From: Treponema pallidum subsp. pallidum str. Nichols
Lineage (GTDB): Bacteria; Spirochaetota; Spirochaetia; Treponematales; Treponemataceae
NCBI RefSeq assembly: GCF_000410535.2
Contig: NC_021490.2
Coordinates: forward strand, 1-64,000
Reading direction: 5' to 3'
Length of the DNA stretch: 64,000 bases
In this document: positions 40,290-49,510 of the stretch, piece by piece
Numbering within the stretch: the stretch's first letter is position 1
Layout of the letters: each line of letters opens with the position of its first letter
The notes under the pieces: model-generated
The model's input: the letters and a program-made list of their open reading frames with translations, nothing else
Told to the model about the DNA's origin: nothing
Database searches by the model: none
Position numbers and translations under genes: made by a program

Positions 40290-41086
40290 GGATTCTTTCG
40301 ACTTATGGGCGAAGATCTCTTGCCTGGCCGAGGGATTTTTCTTTTCCACGCGTGCGCGTTGGCGAGTACAACGGCGCACGCGGCACAGGCCGCGGTCTCT
40401 GTGCGCAAGGTCCGTCTTCCCATGTCTACTGCTCTAAATCCCATGGCGGAGAAAAGTAAACGTTCAGATTCGGTCCATCCACGCTCACTCCCTATTGCAA
40501 TCCACAGTACATCCCCGCGCAGCGCGGCGCTTCCTAGATCGGTTAGGGTGTTCTTAGTATCAAGTATTAGTTTTTGGTGTGTGCTGTCGCCGAGTATGTG
40601 GGTGTGTTGTGAGCAAAAGGTGCGCACCGACTCCGAAACAGTAATGAGGGGAAGTTTCGTGCCTCCTGCCTGTTCTAGGCCACGTATGAGGTACGTGTGC
40701 ATTTTTTCCATGTGAGCAAGTCCTGAGTCTAGGTAAGATCGCTCCCCTAATTCCGTCCCTACAAGATGGATAGAGGAGATCCCGAGGCTGGACACGTCGC
40801 GTAAAATGCGCCTGAGCTGAATGGGACGAGGGAACCCTATGACAAGATGAAGGGGGAAAAGGGCACAATCTTCGTATTCCAGTTTTTCAAAAACGGCTAC
40901 GAGATACTTTTCTGTGGCTAGGGAGATGCGTGCAGAACCTTTCACCCCATTAATAATCCCTGCTTTGAAGCAGGCTCCCGCACTCAATTTAAGCACACGC
41001 TTGATATGGCAAAATCGACTATCCCTGAAAGAAAGTACAGCGCAACCGTGCACTACCTCTTCCTGTTCAAAGAGAACGATATTCAT
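40286..41086 (-). CDS. rsmE: 16S rRNA (uracil-1498-N3)-methyltransferase
   Basis: RsmE methylates U1498 of 16S rRNA using S-adenosylmethionine. The 266-residue SPOUT-class protein shows the C-terminal knot motifs IAIGSERGWTESER and LRTETAACAACAV, with the N-terminal PUA-like domain (SFRDSRFCHIKRVLKLSAG). It overlaps the start of the DUF1361 gene end by four bases, ATGA, so translation is coupled with that upstream gene. A basic tail of about 20 residues follows the family core. Confidence 0.92.
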   Translation of the reverse strand: MNIVLFEQEEVVHGCAVLSFRDSRFCHIKRVLKLSAGACFKAGIINGVKGSARISLATEKYLVAVFEKLEYEDCALFPLHLVIGFPRPIQLRRILRDVSSLGISSIHLVGTELGERSYLDSGLAHMEKMHTYLIRGLEQAGGTKLPLITVSESVRTFCSQHTHILGDSTHQKLILDTKNTLTDLGSAALRGDVLWIAIGSERGWTESERLLFSAMGFRAVDMGRRTLRTETAACAACAVVLANAHAWKRKIPRPGKRSSPISRKNP

Positions 41087-41751
41087 TTGTCATTTCTTGT
41101 GTGGGTAAGAAATGATCGATAGCTTTGATAGCAAAGAACGAGCATGGTGCCGAAAAAAAACACAAACATCCAGGTGTCAACATAGAACACTGGCCTGATG
41201 ACGCGGATACCAATATCAGAAAGAATAGTGCGTCCATGTAGGACAATGTCCCAGGAATTCCAGCGCAAGAAACGCCCCAGATATATACCGAATGCACAGA
41301 GATACAATTCAAATACTGAAATTATGAATGGCCTTTTGATATGAAAATCACGGGCTAATATGCTTTCAATAAGGTGAAGGCTGACAAACGCGTAGAACAA
41401 ACCAGTGAAACTATAGGCGAGTAAAATAATAAGGTCATAGTAAAGCAAAAATGACTTACCCTTTCCCAAGTGGATAATATCGGTAAGGATGTACGGAGCG
41501 TTGGGGAAAAACAATAGCCAGAGCAGCATAAGGAACAGCTGTACACTGCGGACAGCGAAGCGGCGCACGTGCAAGATAGCCGAGATGAGCCAGGGGATGA
41601 AGGCAAGAACCAGATTCCACACAAGGAAAGAAAGGAAATTATCCGCCGCCACACAGCGCCTTCCAAAGGAAAGAAGTAGACAAAAAACGGACATGGCACA
41701 CAGAGTCCCCGTGCCCCGTATGCCAAAAAGCCTCCTTAAGCAAGAGTACAT
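41083..41751 (-). CDS. DUF1361 integral membrane protein
   Basis: The 222-residue protein has about six membrane helices and the two DUF1361 hallmarks: LLFFPNAPYILTDIIHL near residue 80 and LGRFLRWNSWDI near residue 160. The family is widespread in Firmicutes and spirochaetes, of unknown function. It overlaps rsmE by four bases. The start region MYSCLRRLFGIRG is basic, in keeping with a cytoplasmic N-terminus. Confidence 0.8.
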   Translation of the reverse strand: MYSCLRRLFGIRGTGTLCAMSVFCLLLSFGRRCVAADNFLSFLVWNLVLAFIPWLISAILHVRRFAVRSVQLFLMLLWLLFFPNAPYILTDIIHLGKGKSFLLYYDLIILLAYSFTGLFYAFVSLHLIESILARDFHIKRPFIISVFELYLCAFGIYLGRFLRWNSWDIVLHGRTILSDIGIRVIRPVFYVDTWMFVFFFGTMLVLCYQSYRSFLTHTRNDK

Positions 41752-41794
41752 GGCGGTGAGTGTACAGAAAAACGCATAATGTGCAAAGCGGTTG

Positions 41795-42745
41795 TTATTG
41801 CGAGGGTGTCACCTGTTTTGAACAGGCACGATAAATCCTGTTAATGTTGTGTTTCATCCTTTCGTAGTACGAAAGGTTCTCCTCGTTTTTTTCCATAGTG
41901 TAGATGGTTTCAACTGAAGCACCAATCTCTTGCGCAAGAACGCGAGCGACTTTTTCACTAGGACCACGTTCACTAAAAATGGTCCGCACTGAGTGTTTTT
42001 TGCTAAATTCGACGAGCTCTACGAGTCTCTTGATGGAAGGTTCTTCTGTGTTAAAGACGTCCTTTATACTCTTTTGCTGGAGGTCAAAATCCCTGCACAA
42101 GTAACCAAACGCCGCATGCGTGGTCACAAAATATCGATGAGATAAGGCTGCAAACTTGGAGCGGTATTCCTTGTACAACGCCTCAAGCCGTGCGGCCGCA
42201 TTACGGGCATTCCTTTTGTAGAAGCGCGTATGCTGCGGATCCGCCTTACACAGTGCCTTTCCGATGGTACGAAGCATCGTTTGAGCGTTACATACGCTGA
42301 GCCAAACGTGAGGGTCGTACGCAGACCCGTGCGATGCATGTGCATGTACATGGTGCGCCGTATGCCCACGTGTGTGAGCCTTCAGCGGAACAATGCCCTG
42401 CGCAGCTTCTACGCGTATACTGCCGCTATTACGTGCAGCATGGAGTACCGAGTGTATCCAGGGTTCCATGCCAAGACCATTATACACGATGACCTTGGCA
42501 TCACTAATGAAGGCCATGTGTTTTGCTTTTGGTTCAAAGTCGTGAGAGTCAACCCCATCAGGAACGATGGACACTAAATGAATTTTTTCTCCACCTACCA
42601 TCTGTGTTAACTCTTTGAGAGCATTAAATGTCACCACAACAGGCAGCTTATCCGTGTGGGTTATGCGAGAAGGTGTTGATAGCGAACACGCCTGTGCAAG
42701 AAAAACCACCCCCGCAAGGGCGGCAACTACTGAGCAGCGTTGCAT
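41795..42745 (-). CDS. Metal-binding lipoprotein of an ABC transporter (ZnuA-like)
   Basis: This 316-residue protein is a cluster A-1 substrate-binding protein for zinc or manganese. A signal peptide ends in FLAQAC, making Cys20 the lipidated residue. The fold signatures are PDGVDSHDFEPKAKHM (metal ligand His near 66) and a histidine-rich loop (HTRGHTAHHVHAHASHG), typical of zinc-binding ZnuA. AAGGAG precedes ATG 42745; longer upstream frames lack support. The transporter ATPase and permease are divergent on the other strand. It is distinct from the treponemal tro operon, which is elsewhere. Confidence 0.9.
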   Translation of the reverse strand: MQRCSVVAALAGVVFLAQACSLSTPSRITHTDKLPVVVTFNALKELTQMVGGEKIHLVSIVPDGVDSHDFEPKAKHMAFISDAKVIVYNGLGMEPWIHSVLHAARNSGSIRVEAAQGIVPLKAHTRGHTAHHVHAHASHGSAYDPHVWLSVCNAQTMLRTIGKALCKADPQHTRFYKRNARNAAARLEALYKEYRSKFAALSHRYFVTTHAAFGYLCRDFDLQQKSIKDVFNTEEPSIKRLVELVEFSKKHSVRTIFSERGPSEKVARVLAQEIGASVETIYTMEKNEENLSYYERMKHNINRIYRACSKQVTPSQ

Positions 42746-42951
42746 GATGGCTCCTTTGAAGGGGCTTCCACCCCAAACGGGCGCGTACTCGCACACTCTC
42801 TGCAAAATATGCAATTCCTTTTTAGGATGTTGAACGGGAATTTCTTCGAAAACCATGGTAGAGAGACAATTTGCATTGTGCAGCTGTGGTCTCTTTTTTC
42901 TCAGAGACAGTAGTGTTGCATTCATAAAAATAGAGTATAACCATGCGCATC
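42746..42951. promoter_or_regulatory. Divergent control region of the metal transporter
   Basis: The gap between the binding-protein gene and the ATPase gene holds two TGCA dyads: TGCAAAATATGCA at 42801-42813 and TGCATTGTGCA at 42872-42882. The second sits in the loop of an inverted repeat, AGAGAC (42862-42867) with GTCTCT (42889-42894), followed by T5. TATAAC at 42936-42941 is a probable -10 box for the ATPase gene. A metal-responsive repressor site is plausible. Confidence 0.4.
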
Positions 42952-43659
42952 ATGGCTAGTCCCTTCGCGGTGCTTTTACAAAACGTTAGTTTCAGGTACA
43001 CCGCAGACGCGCGCTTTATACTGCACGAGGTGGATCTTGCAATACCAAAAGGCGCGTACCTTTCCGTTGTAGGAGAAAATGGTAGTGGGAAAAGCACGCT
43101 TGTGAAGCTTGTCCTCAAATTACTTAAGCCGAGCACCGGTACGATCGCTCACTTTGTACAGCGTGTTGGTTCTGTTCCACAGACAAAGATGCACACGCTC
43201 TATTTTCCGCTTACGGTATATGAAATGCTTAACTCGTATCGCAGACTTCTGCGCATATCGCACAAGTGGGTTGTCGATGCTGTGCTGGAGGAGGTGGGTA
43301 TGCGGGGTGCGAAAAAAAAGCTTGTGTATACCCTCTCTGGAGGAGAATTACAGAAGGTGTACATTGCGCGGAGCCTGATCGGAGATCCTGATTTGCTGGT
43401 GCTCGATGAGCTGTCAACAGGTATTGATTCTCGAGGACAGAAAGATATTTACGCTCTGCTGAAGGGATTGAACACATCACGTAACGTAACGGTTATATCG
43501 GTGGAGCATAATCTTGATGCAGCGATTACAAACTCTACGCAAATTTTTCATCTCAGCGAAGGACATGGCCATTTGTGTAATCCTCAGCAGTACGTCAGTG
43601 AGTTTTTGGATATGCAGAAAAAAGATGCGCTTGCCTGTGCGCAGTGTCGGAGTCGGTGA
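42952..43659 (+). CDS. Metal ABC transporter ATP-binding protein (ZnuC-like)
   Basis: The 235-residue ATPase has Walker A GENGSGKST at residues 41-49, the ABC signature LSGGE at 128-132 and Walker B LLVLDE ending at 153. It energises import of the metal captured by the divergent lipoprotein. I prefer ATG 42952; ATG 42943 is also possible. The TATAAC box ends ten bases before it and there is no ribosome binding site, so the message may be leaderless. The stop overlaps the permease start in TGATG. Confidence 0.92.
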   Translation: MASPFAVLLQNVSFRYTADARFILHEVDLAIPKGAYLSVVGENGSGKSTLVKLVLKLLKPSTGTIAHFVQRVGSVPQTKMHTLYFPLTVYEMLNSYRRLLRISHKWVVDAVLEEVGMRGAKKKLVYTLSGGELQKVYIARSLIGDPDLLVLDELSTGIDSRGQKDIYALLKGLNTSRNVTVISVEHNLDAAITNSTQIFHLSEGHGHLCNPQQYVSEFLDMQKKDALACAQCRSR

Positions 43660-44459
43660 TGTTGCAGTACGCATTTATGCGCAACGCTTTTGTTGCTTCT
43701 TTTCTCATAGCCTTGTTGTGTCCTCTTGTGGGGATGCACTTAGTGCTCCGCCGTTACGCGCTCATGGGAGATGCACTTGCGCACGGTTCACTTGCAGGAG
43801 TATCTATTGCCGTTTCGTGCGGCATCCATCCAGGATGGGGATCCTTTTTTTTCACTGCCTTGGTGGGGGTTTTGATAGAGTTTTTGCGCGCCTTTTTCAA
43901 AAACCATCATGACCTGATTCTTTCAATAGTACTCTCCCTGAGTGTGGGTATTGCTGTCACGCTGTTGAGCTCTGGGCTTATCCAGGCGGATATAGACAGC
44001 TATCTGTTTGGCAGCATACTGGTTGTTTCTACACGCGATTTGTGGATCATGCTCGCACTCAGCGTGTTCTGCGTAGGTACGCTAGCGTTGCGCTACCATC
44101 AGCTGCTGTACTTGGCATTTGATGAAGAGACCGCGCGTATCTGTGGCGTCGCAGCAGACGGGATAAACTACGTCGCGTCGGTGGTAATTTCAGCGACTAT
44201 AGCAGCTTCTATAAAGATTACCGGTATTTTGGTGCTGAGCTCGCTCATGACCGTACCGGTTGCGACAGCGCTACAGCTGCGGGTGGGTTTCCTGCTTACG
44301 TTGGTGGCGGCGTTTCTATTTAGTATGCTGGACACGGCGCTGGGTTTGGTCTTCTCGTATTACTTGAACGTGGCCCCAGGGGGATTCACCGCACTGGTCT
44401 CGGTGGTGGTACTGATGTTGGTTATCGCGCTCACACAGGTGGGCCGCGCCCGCACGTAA
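43659..44459 (+). CDS. Metal ABC transporter permease (ZnuB-like)
   Basis: The 266-residue ABC-3 family permease has about eight membrane helices and the family segments MGDALAHGSLAGVSIAV and ILVLSSLMTVPVATAL. With the ATPase it forms the inner membrane channel for zinc or manganese. The ATG at 43659 shares TGATG with the ATPase stop and has GGAG at 43648-43651, so the two are translationally coupled. The gap that follows (44460-44567) is convergent with D-lactate dehydrogenase and contains only short inverted repeats. Confidence 0.92.
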   Translation: MLQYAFMRNAFVASFLIALLCPLVGMHLVLRRYALMGDALAHGSLAGVSIAVSCGIHPGWGSFFFTALVGVLIEFLRAFFKNHHDLILSIVLSLSVGIAVTLLSSGLIQADIDSYLFGSILVVSTRDLWIMLALSVFCVGTLALRYHQLLYLAFDEETARICGVAADGINYVASVVISATIAASIKITGILVLSSLMTVPVATALQLRVGFLLTLVAAFLFSMLDTALGLVFSYYLNVAPGGFTALVSVVVLMLVIALTQVGRART

Positions 44460-44567
44460 CCGGCTGGACGGGGTCCCGCGGAGCCCACAACCCACCCTGA
44501 GCTGGCGACTCCAGACTGACCGATTAGCCAGTCAGACTCACACGGGACCAGGGACACCTGGCGTCAG

Positions 44568-45563
44568 TTACAGCTTGATTTCAGCGGCACAAGGCTCCCC
44601 ACGCAGCACCGTGGTGCAGGCGTCAAGCGAATTGAATACCATGTTCTCTATCGCTGTTTCTGTGTAGAAGGCGATATGAGGGGTATAGATGATACGCTCA
44701 TGTGCGACAAGCCGAGCATAGACCGTATCGGTAATAGGGTTGTTCCCGTTGTCTTTAGGAATATACGGACCCTCAAACTCGTACGCATCCAGTGCAGCAC
44801 CTGCAATCTTGCCTTTGTCCAAGCTGTCTAAGAGCGCCTGACTGTCGATCACTGCTCCGCGTGCCGTGTTCACCAGGTACACGCCATCTTTCATCTGCGC
44901 GATTGTTTTCGCATTGATCAGGTGATGACTGTCCTTTGTCGCAGGCATGTGCAAGCTGATCACGTCGCTAGTGGACAGCAGCTCGTCCATACTCACGTAG
45001 GTTAACCATTCCTTTGCGGCATCGTTCGGGTACGGATCAAAACCAACTACCTGAGCACCAACCCCTTTGAAGAGCCTTGCTGCTGCCTGTCCAATCCTGC
45101 CCGTTCCCAAGATACCTACGCGTGAGCAGCGGAGCTCCTTCGAGAGAATTGGTTTTTGCCAGCGAAAATCACGCTTCCTTACAAAAGTTTCAATCTCGCG
45201 CGCATGTCGCGTCAGCTGCAACGCGGCGGCGAGTGCATATTCCCCGATAGCATTCGGTGAATAGGACGGTACGTTCGTCAGCCGGATGCCGTGCTTTTTC
45301 AGCAAAGTTGCATTATACATATCAAAGCCTGCGGTACGTGTGGAAAGGACTTTTAGTTTGCACGCACCCATGTAGTCATACACCTCGTCTTCCATAGCGA
45401 GAAACTGCATAACCACGAGCCCTTCATACCCCTTAAGCAACTCCTTGTTCTTTGCGGTCAACGGTTCCTCGTAAGTGTCCACGACTACCCCTGGATGGGA
45501 CTGCTTCCACTTCTCCACGTAAGGGGCTTCTTCTTCTCGAAGATTAAAGACAACACACCTCAT
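44568..45563 (-). CDS. D-lactate dehydrogenase (NAD)
   Basis: This 331-residue D-isomer-specific 2-hydroxyacid dehydrogenase interconverts pyruvate and D-lactate. The NAD motif GILGTGRIG is at about 150-158, and the catalytic triad is Arg235, Glu264 and His296, the same numbering as Lactobacillus D-lactate dehydrogenase. A strong AAGGAGGTG stands seven bases before ATG 45563. In treponemes the enzyme has been proposed to feed pyruvate from D-lactate into an acetogenic energy-saving route. It lies with the PfoR-like permease on the minus strand. Confidence 0.93.
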   Translation of the reverse strand: MRCVVFNLREEEAPYVEKWKQSHPGVVVDTYEEPLTAKNKELLKGYEGLVVMQFLAMEDEVYDYMGACKLKVLSTRTAGFDMYNATLLKKHGIRLTNVPSYSPNAIGEYALAAALQLTRHAREIETFVRKRDFRWQKPILSKELRCSRVGILGTGRIGQAAARLFKGVGAQVVGFDPYPNDAAKEWLTYVSMDELLSTSDVISLHMPATKDSHHLINAKTIAQMKDGVYLVNTARGAVIDSQALLDSLDKGKIAGAALDAYEFEGPYIPKDNGNNPITDTVYARLVAHERIIYTPHIAFYTETAIENMVFNSLDACTTVLRGEPCAAEIKL

Positions 45564-45659
45564 TTCGCACCTCCTTGGTAAGGCAAACAACATTCCTTAC
45601 CCACGTTCTGCACGTATCTCACGCAGGACCTGGGCGGAAACACATAACATATAGGATAT

Positions 45660-46712
45660 CTACCCTTGTTCGGGGATAAAGAGTTCTCTCCGGTAAAGTT
45701 TGAGGCGGTCAACGAGAATAAAGTCGATAAGATACGCAGCAAGGAAGGAAAGAACGAAATACACGAGGAAAAGAATACCCGCGCGCACCATAGGAGTGTA
45801 CGCCATAAGCCTGTAGGCGTTGATCGGTCCAACAAGTCCAATAAAACCGAAGCCTGCGCTTGCAGGAGTACCCTGCAGATTGAAAAGCCACGCGAGCACG
45901 CCGCAAACGAGGCCATTGAGCAGGAGCGGAATATTGAGAATCGGGTACCGGATCCAATTTGGCATGAGCATTTTCATCGCTCCTGCGAACATCGCCAACG
46001 GAACACCGATCTTGTTGACGCGCATGGTTCCCACAATGAGGGTCATGGCGCAGGAGGAGACGCCGATGTTTGCTGCTCCACTTGCCAGACCGGTGAGCCC
46101 CACGGCGATTCCTACCGCGACGGAAGACACAGGGGAGATGATGATGAGCGAGAAAGACATGGACAGCAGGATACTCATGAGTAATGGCTGGAGCGCGATG
46201 AACGTGGCGATAACTCTGCCGACGAAAAGCGTAATCATTTTTACGTAGGGCAGGGAAAAGGAGCCGACACCCCCTGCGACAACAGCTACGATAACGGGCA
46301 ACGCGATGATGGTCAGCGAACCAAGTTTCCCCCGCAGAGCACGGACGAGTATGATTGCAAGTGCAGATATGAGCATAACATTGATGACGTCCCCGATACC
46401 GGTGATCAACCAGGCGCCATTTTGAAGCGTGACATTTCCTGAGGCAATAACAGAAACAAAGGCGAGGGTAGCCACTTCGGGCGCGGAGCAGTGAAACTGA
46501 AGTCCAACAAGGGTACCGATGAGAGCCGGTACACTGAACTGTATGGGCAGCACCACATGGTAGAGCGCGGCGAACAGCGGCGAAAGCGGAGCAAGCGCTC
46601 TGAACAACTCCCCCGCGATAGCGGGGGGGACAAGACCGATGACGATCCCGGCAGAAGACCCGTTGAGTATTTTCATCATGAACTGCCTGGGGCTGAGGCT
46701 TTGCGTGTGCAT
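45660..46712 (-). CDS. PfoR-like PTS EIIC-2 family membrane protein
   Basis: The 350-residue protein has about ten membrane helices and belongs to the PfoR/PTS_EIIC_2 group, named for a Clostridium perfringens regulator but built like a transporter. Typical segments are LVPPAIAGELFRAL, GDVINVMLISAL and FGFIGLVGPINAYRLM. TAAGGAG stands before ATG 46712. No PTS EIIA/EIIB domains are fused, so phosphotransferase activity is not expected. Linkage to D-lactate dehydrogenase suggests transport of a small organic acid, which is speculative. Confidence 0.82.
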   Translation of the reverse strand: MHTQSLSPRQFMMKILNGSSAGIVIGLVPPAIAGELFRALAPLSPLFAALYHVVLPIQFSVPALIGTLVGLQFHCSAPEVATLAFVSVIASGNVTLQNGAWLITGIGDVINVMLISALAIILVRALRGKLGSLTIIALPVIVAVVAGGVGSFSLPYVKMITLFVGRVIATFIALQPLLMSILLSMSFSLIIISPVSSVAVGIAVGLTGLASGAANIGVSSCAMTLIVGTMRVNKIGVPLAMFAGAMKMLMPNWIRYPILNIPLLLNGLVCGVLAWLFNLQGTPASAGFGFIGLVGPINAYRLMAYTPMVRAGILFLVYFVLSFLAAYLIDFILVDRLKLYRRELFIPEQG

Positions 46713-46959
46713 GAGACGCTCCTTACGGAGAGACTTAAAATGGCGCGGACTGCAGCCAGTGTGAGGCAGGAGAATAAACCGTGTCAACAGTTTTATTTTG
46801 TTTTGGATGAAAAAGCGTTGCAGTCCCCACTGCGGGAGAACCCTTCCAAAAACGTGCGCACTATCCCTGATGCGGGCGATGAAAATTCCTCATTTGGGCA
46901 TGCCCGTGTGATTGCGTGAACAGCAAGTGCAGTCCGTAGATCATTTTGGATGTGTCGCG

Positions 46960-46965
46960 TATAGT
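46960..46965 (+). promoter_or_regulatory. Possible -10 box of the chemoreceptor gene
   Basis: TATAGT lies seven bases before the GTG start, with no ribosome binding site between. The -35 side is weak, so support is limited to the -10 box and the recurrent spacing seen at other genes. Confidence 0.35.
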
Positions 46966-46972
46966 CCGCGGC

Positions 46973-49390
46973 GTGAAATATCGTGCCATTACGTACTCGT
47001 ATGTCTTTGCTTTTGCCCTTTCTGCTGCGGTTTCACACACTGCGCTCCCGGCGCCTCCTTCGGCAGAAAACGGAGTGCTCGATCTCCGTCAGTGGGATTT
47101 TTCCTCTGGTGATGCACTGCTTTCTCTCTCGGGAACGTGGGGGTTTCACTGGAACGAGTTACTTACTCACTCAGCTGAGCAGCCTGCTGCGTTTATGACC
47201 GTTCCCTCCCTGTGGACCAAACCGCGGGGCGCGGTTCAGATACCCGCTATTCAGGCGTATCCTCACTACGGATGTGCCACCTATACGCTGAAAATCTTGC
47301 TTCCCCCTCGCGCTCCGTCGCTTGCGCTGTCCTGCGATACGCTTAACTACGCAGCAAGAATCTACGCAAACGGGCATCTCTTAACAGAACTTGGTACCGT
47401 TGCGCGTAACCGAGCAGATGCCGTCCCCTACGTCCACCCTGCCGAAGTGTGGTTGCCAACGCACGAACCTGAAATTGACGTGTGCATTCAGGTAAGCAAT
47501 TACCACAGTCTAAGACCGGGCATTGTCGGTGAAGTTCACTTGGGGTCTGTTTCGCGCGTTCGTACGCGCGTGCTGCGCAAGGACGTGCTTGAGGCGATGA
47601 CAATTGGTTTTGCGTTTACGATATTCGCGTATTACCTGGCAATGTTTTGTTTCCGGCGATTGTCCTCCTGCAGCAGAAAGTCTTATGCGGAGAATGAGCG
47701 GGCAGATACTGCAGGGGTGTTGGGAGTGAGCGAAAAGAGCCTGTATGCGTGCTCGCTTTTTTCGTTGCTGATTGTGGTTCGCTTGCTGCTGACGGGGAAT
47801 GCGTTTCTGCCACGCTTGATCACGATTGGGTGGGACCCGATGGTGCGGTTAGAATACCTGACCCTGGCGTTCTCGGGGGTGTCCTGTTTGTACTATCTTT
47901 CTACGTTGTACCCTGGGCTTGTGAATCAGAGTTTTGTGGTGGCGTTTGGTGCAGAGGGGCTTGCGTACGCGGTGATTATCCTTTTGCTTCCCCCTGCCTC
48001 TTTTGCCCGATTACTTCCCTTACAGCAACTGTTCGTATTGCTTTTGCTGGGTATTGTGCTCTGGGTGATGTGCAAAGTCTTGTACCGCAAAAAGCGTGGC
48101 GCGGTGCCTTTGAGTATGGGGGTGCTGGTGTTAGGCGTCACAGCGCTGCACGATGTGCTCCTGGCTGTAGGGGTACTGTCAGGAGCTCCCCTGTTGATTT
48201 TTGGGTTTGTTGGATTTTTGGTTACGCAAACTGCGCTCATCGAGTGGCAGGTTGTTTTGGATGGGCGGACTGCGCAGCGGCTTTCTCAGGACTTATCTTC
48301 CTCGTCGCAGCGTTTGGAGCGGTTGTTTGGTGAAGTTCGTCGCACCGCGCAGGAGCTTTCGCACAATGAACAGAATCTGACCGAGACCATGGATCGTGCA
48401 GAGCAGGTAGTGCAAGACTTGACGCGCTACACGGGTGCTGTACGCGAAGAGTTAGCGGTGCAGGGGGAAGGGTTTTCTCAAACGCGTGTGGTGAATGAAG
48501 AGCTTGGTTCCTCCTTGCGAGAGTTGGATGAACAAATGGAAGCACAAGGGGAACGTGCACGAGAAGCGCTTGAGGCAGTTGAGCGTCTCGGGAGTACGGT
48601 GCACAACTTGCGGGGTAAGTTTTCTGCAGTGCACGCAGATTTTGAGGCAATTACCACGGCAAGTAAAACCGGCAAGGAATGCGTTGGCCGCATGATGGAG
48701 GTGATCGAAGAAATTACGAGTCGGTCGCGTGGTTTGGCGGTGACGAATGCGCTGGTGGTAGATATTTCAGGACGGACGAATTTACTTGCAATGAACGCAG
48801 CGATTGAGGCTGCACATGCAGGTGACGCAGGACGCGGTTTTGCGGTGGTAGCGGGGGAAATCCGCTCCCTGGCAGCGCGAACAGCAGCTGAGTCTGGTGC
48901 AACGGGAAAAATGTTAAAGGAAATAGAGGCAGTGATTGGAGAATCAGGGCACGCGTCGGCAGGAGTTGCCCAGAGTTTTACAGACATTAGAGGAAAGGTG
49001 GACGGTTTCAGCACCATCCTTGCGGATATTTCCGGTGCCGTTCAGGTGGTGGGAGAAGAAAATGAGCGTACCGTTGAGCGTATGCGCACGGTGACAGGGC
49101 AGTTATGTACGGCGCGTGAGCAGGGGAAAGTGATAGCAGAGGTATGCACGCGAGGTGCAGCTCATGCTGAGCGGTTGACACGAGATGCGCAAAAGGTGTG
49201 CGCAGAGGTCGAGACGATGATCGGTAACGTGGAAGTGCTCACGGAAGTGGTTGCACGAACGCGGGCAGTTGAGTTGCATACGCGGGAGGTAATCGCCCGC
49301 CTGAGTGGGCTCTTGGACAGCAATATACCAACGGACGAACCTCAGTCGGAATACAGGCACGGGGGGGGGGTAGGAGGAGCCTACAGGTAG
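46973..49390 (+). CDS. Methyl-accepting chemotaxis protein with 7TM sensor
   Basis: The 805-residue chemoreceptor begins with a signal-like helix, followed by a periplasmic beta-rich domain (residues about 30-195) of 7TMR-DISMED2 type, about seven membrane helices (205-430), then a long cytoplasmic coiled coil. The signalling tip [20 protein letters not shown] is near residues 590-625, as in all MCPs that contact CheA and CheW. GTG 46973 gives the best signal peptide; TTG 46946 is an alternative. The C-terminus [11 protein letters not shown] is encoded partly by a G10 tract. The ligand is unknown. Confidence 0.9.
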   Translation: MKYRAITYSYVFAFALSAAVSHTALPAPPSAENGVLDLRQWDFSSGDALLSLSGTWGFHWNELLTHSAEQPAAFMTVPSLWTKPRGAVQIPAIQAYPHYGCATYTLKILLPPRAPSLALSCDTLNYAARIYANGHLLTELGTVARNRADAVPYVHPAEVWLPTHEPEIDVCIQVSNYHSLRPGIVGEVHLGSVSRVRTRVLRKDVLEAMTIGFAFTIFAYYLAMFCFRRLSSCSRKSYAENERADTAGVLGVSEKSLYACSLFSLLIVVRLLLTGNAFLPRLITIGWDPMVRLEYLTLAFSGVSCLYYLSTLYPGLVNQSFVVAFGAEGLAYAVIILLLPPASFARLLPLQQLFVLLLLGIVLWVMCKVLYRKKRGAVPLSMGVLVLGVTALHDVLLAVGVLSGAPLLIFGFVGFLVTQTALIEWQVVLDGRTAQRLSQDLSSSSQRLERLFGEVRRTAQELSHNEQNLTETMDRAEQVVQDLTRYTGAVREELAVQGEGFSQTRVVNEELGSSLRELDEQMEAQGERAREALEAVERLGSTVHNLRGKFSAVHADFEAITTASKTGKECVGRMMEVIEEITSRSRGLAVTNALVVDISGRTNLLAMNAAIEAAHAGDAGRGFAVVAGEIRSLAARTAAESGATGKMLKEIEAVIGESGHASAGVAQSFTDIRGKVDGFSTILADISGAVQVVGEENERTVERMRTVTGQLCTAREQGKVIAEVCTRGAAHAERLTRDAQKVCAEVETMIGNVEVLTEVVARTRAVELHTREVIARLSGLLDSNIPTDEPQSEYRHGGGVGGAYR
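49361..49370 (+). repeat. G10 tract in the chemoreceptor C-terminus
   Basis: Ten G residues encode the Gly-Gly-Gly of the C-terminal tail. Nine would give an immediate TAG after HGGG; eleven would replace the tail with [11 protein letters not shown] and a later stop. Such tracts are typical phase-variation sites. Confidence 0.75.
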
Positions 49391-49510
49391 CGTGAACCGC
49401 ATGCTGTCTCTGAGCGTGCAGTCTCAGCGAGCGCCGGCCTCCCCCTCCCCCTATGGACTGAAGATTGACAAAAGGGTTTCGCCTGACTATGCTCGGGCGG
49501 GGGTGCGCTC

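Noticed and set aside
42746-42925. Longer N-terminus for the ZnuA-like protein
   Set aside because: The extra 60 residues precede the signal peptide and AAGGAG lies just before ATG 42745.
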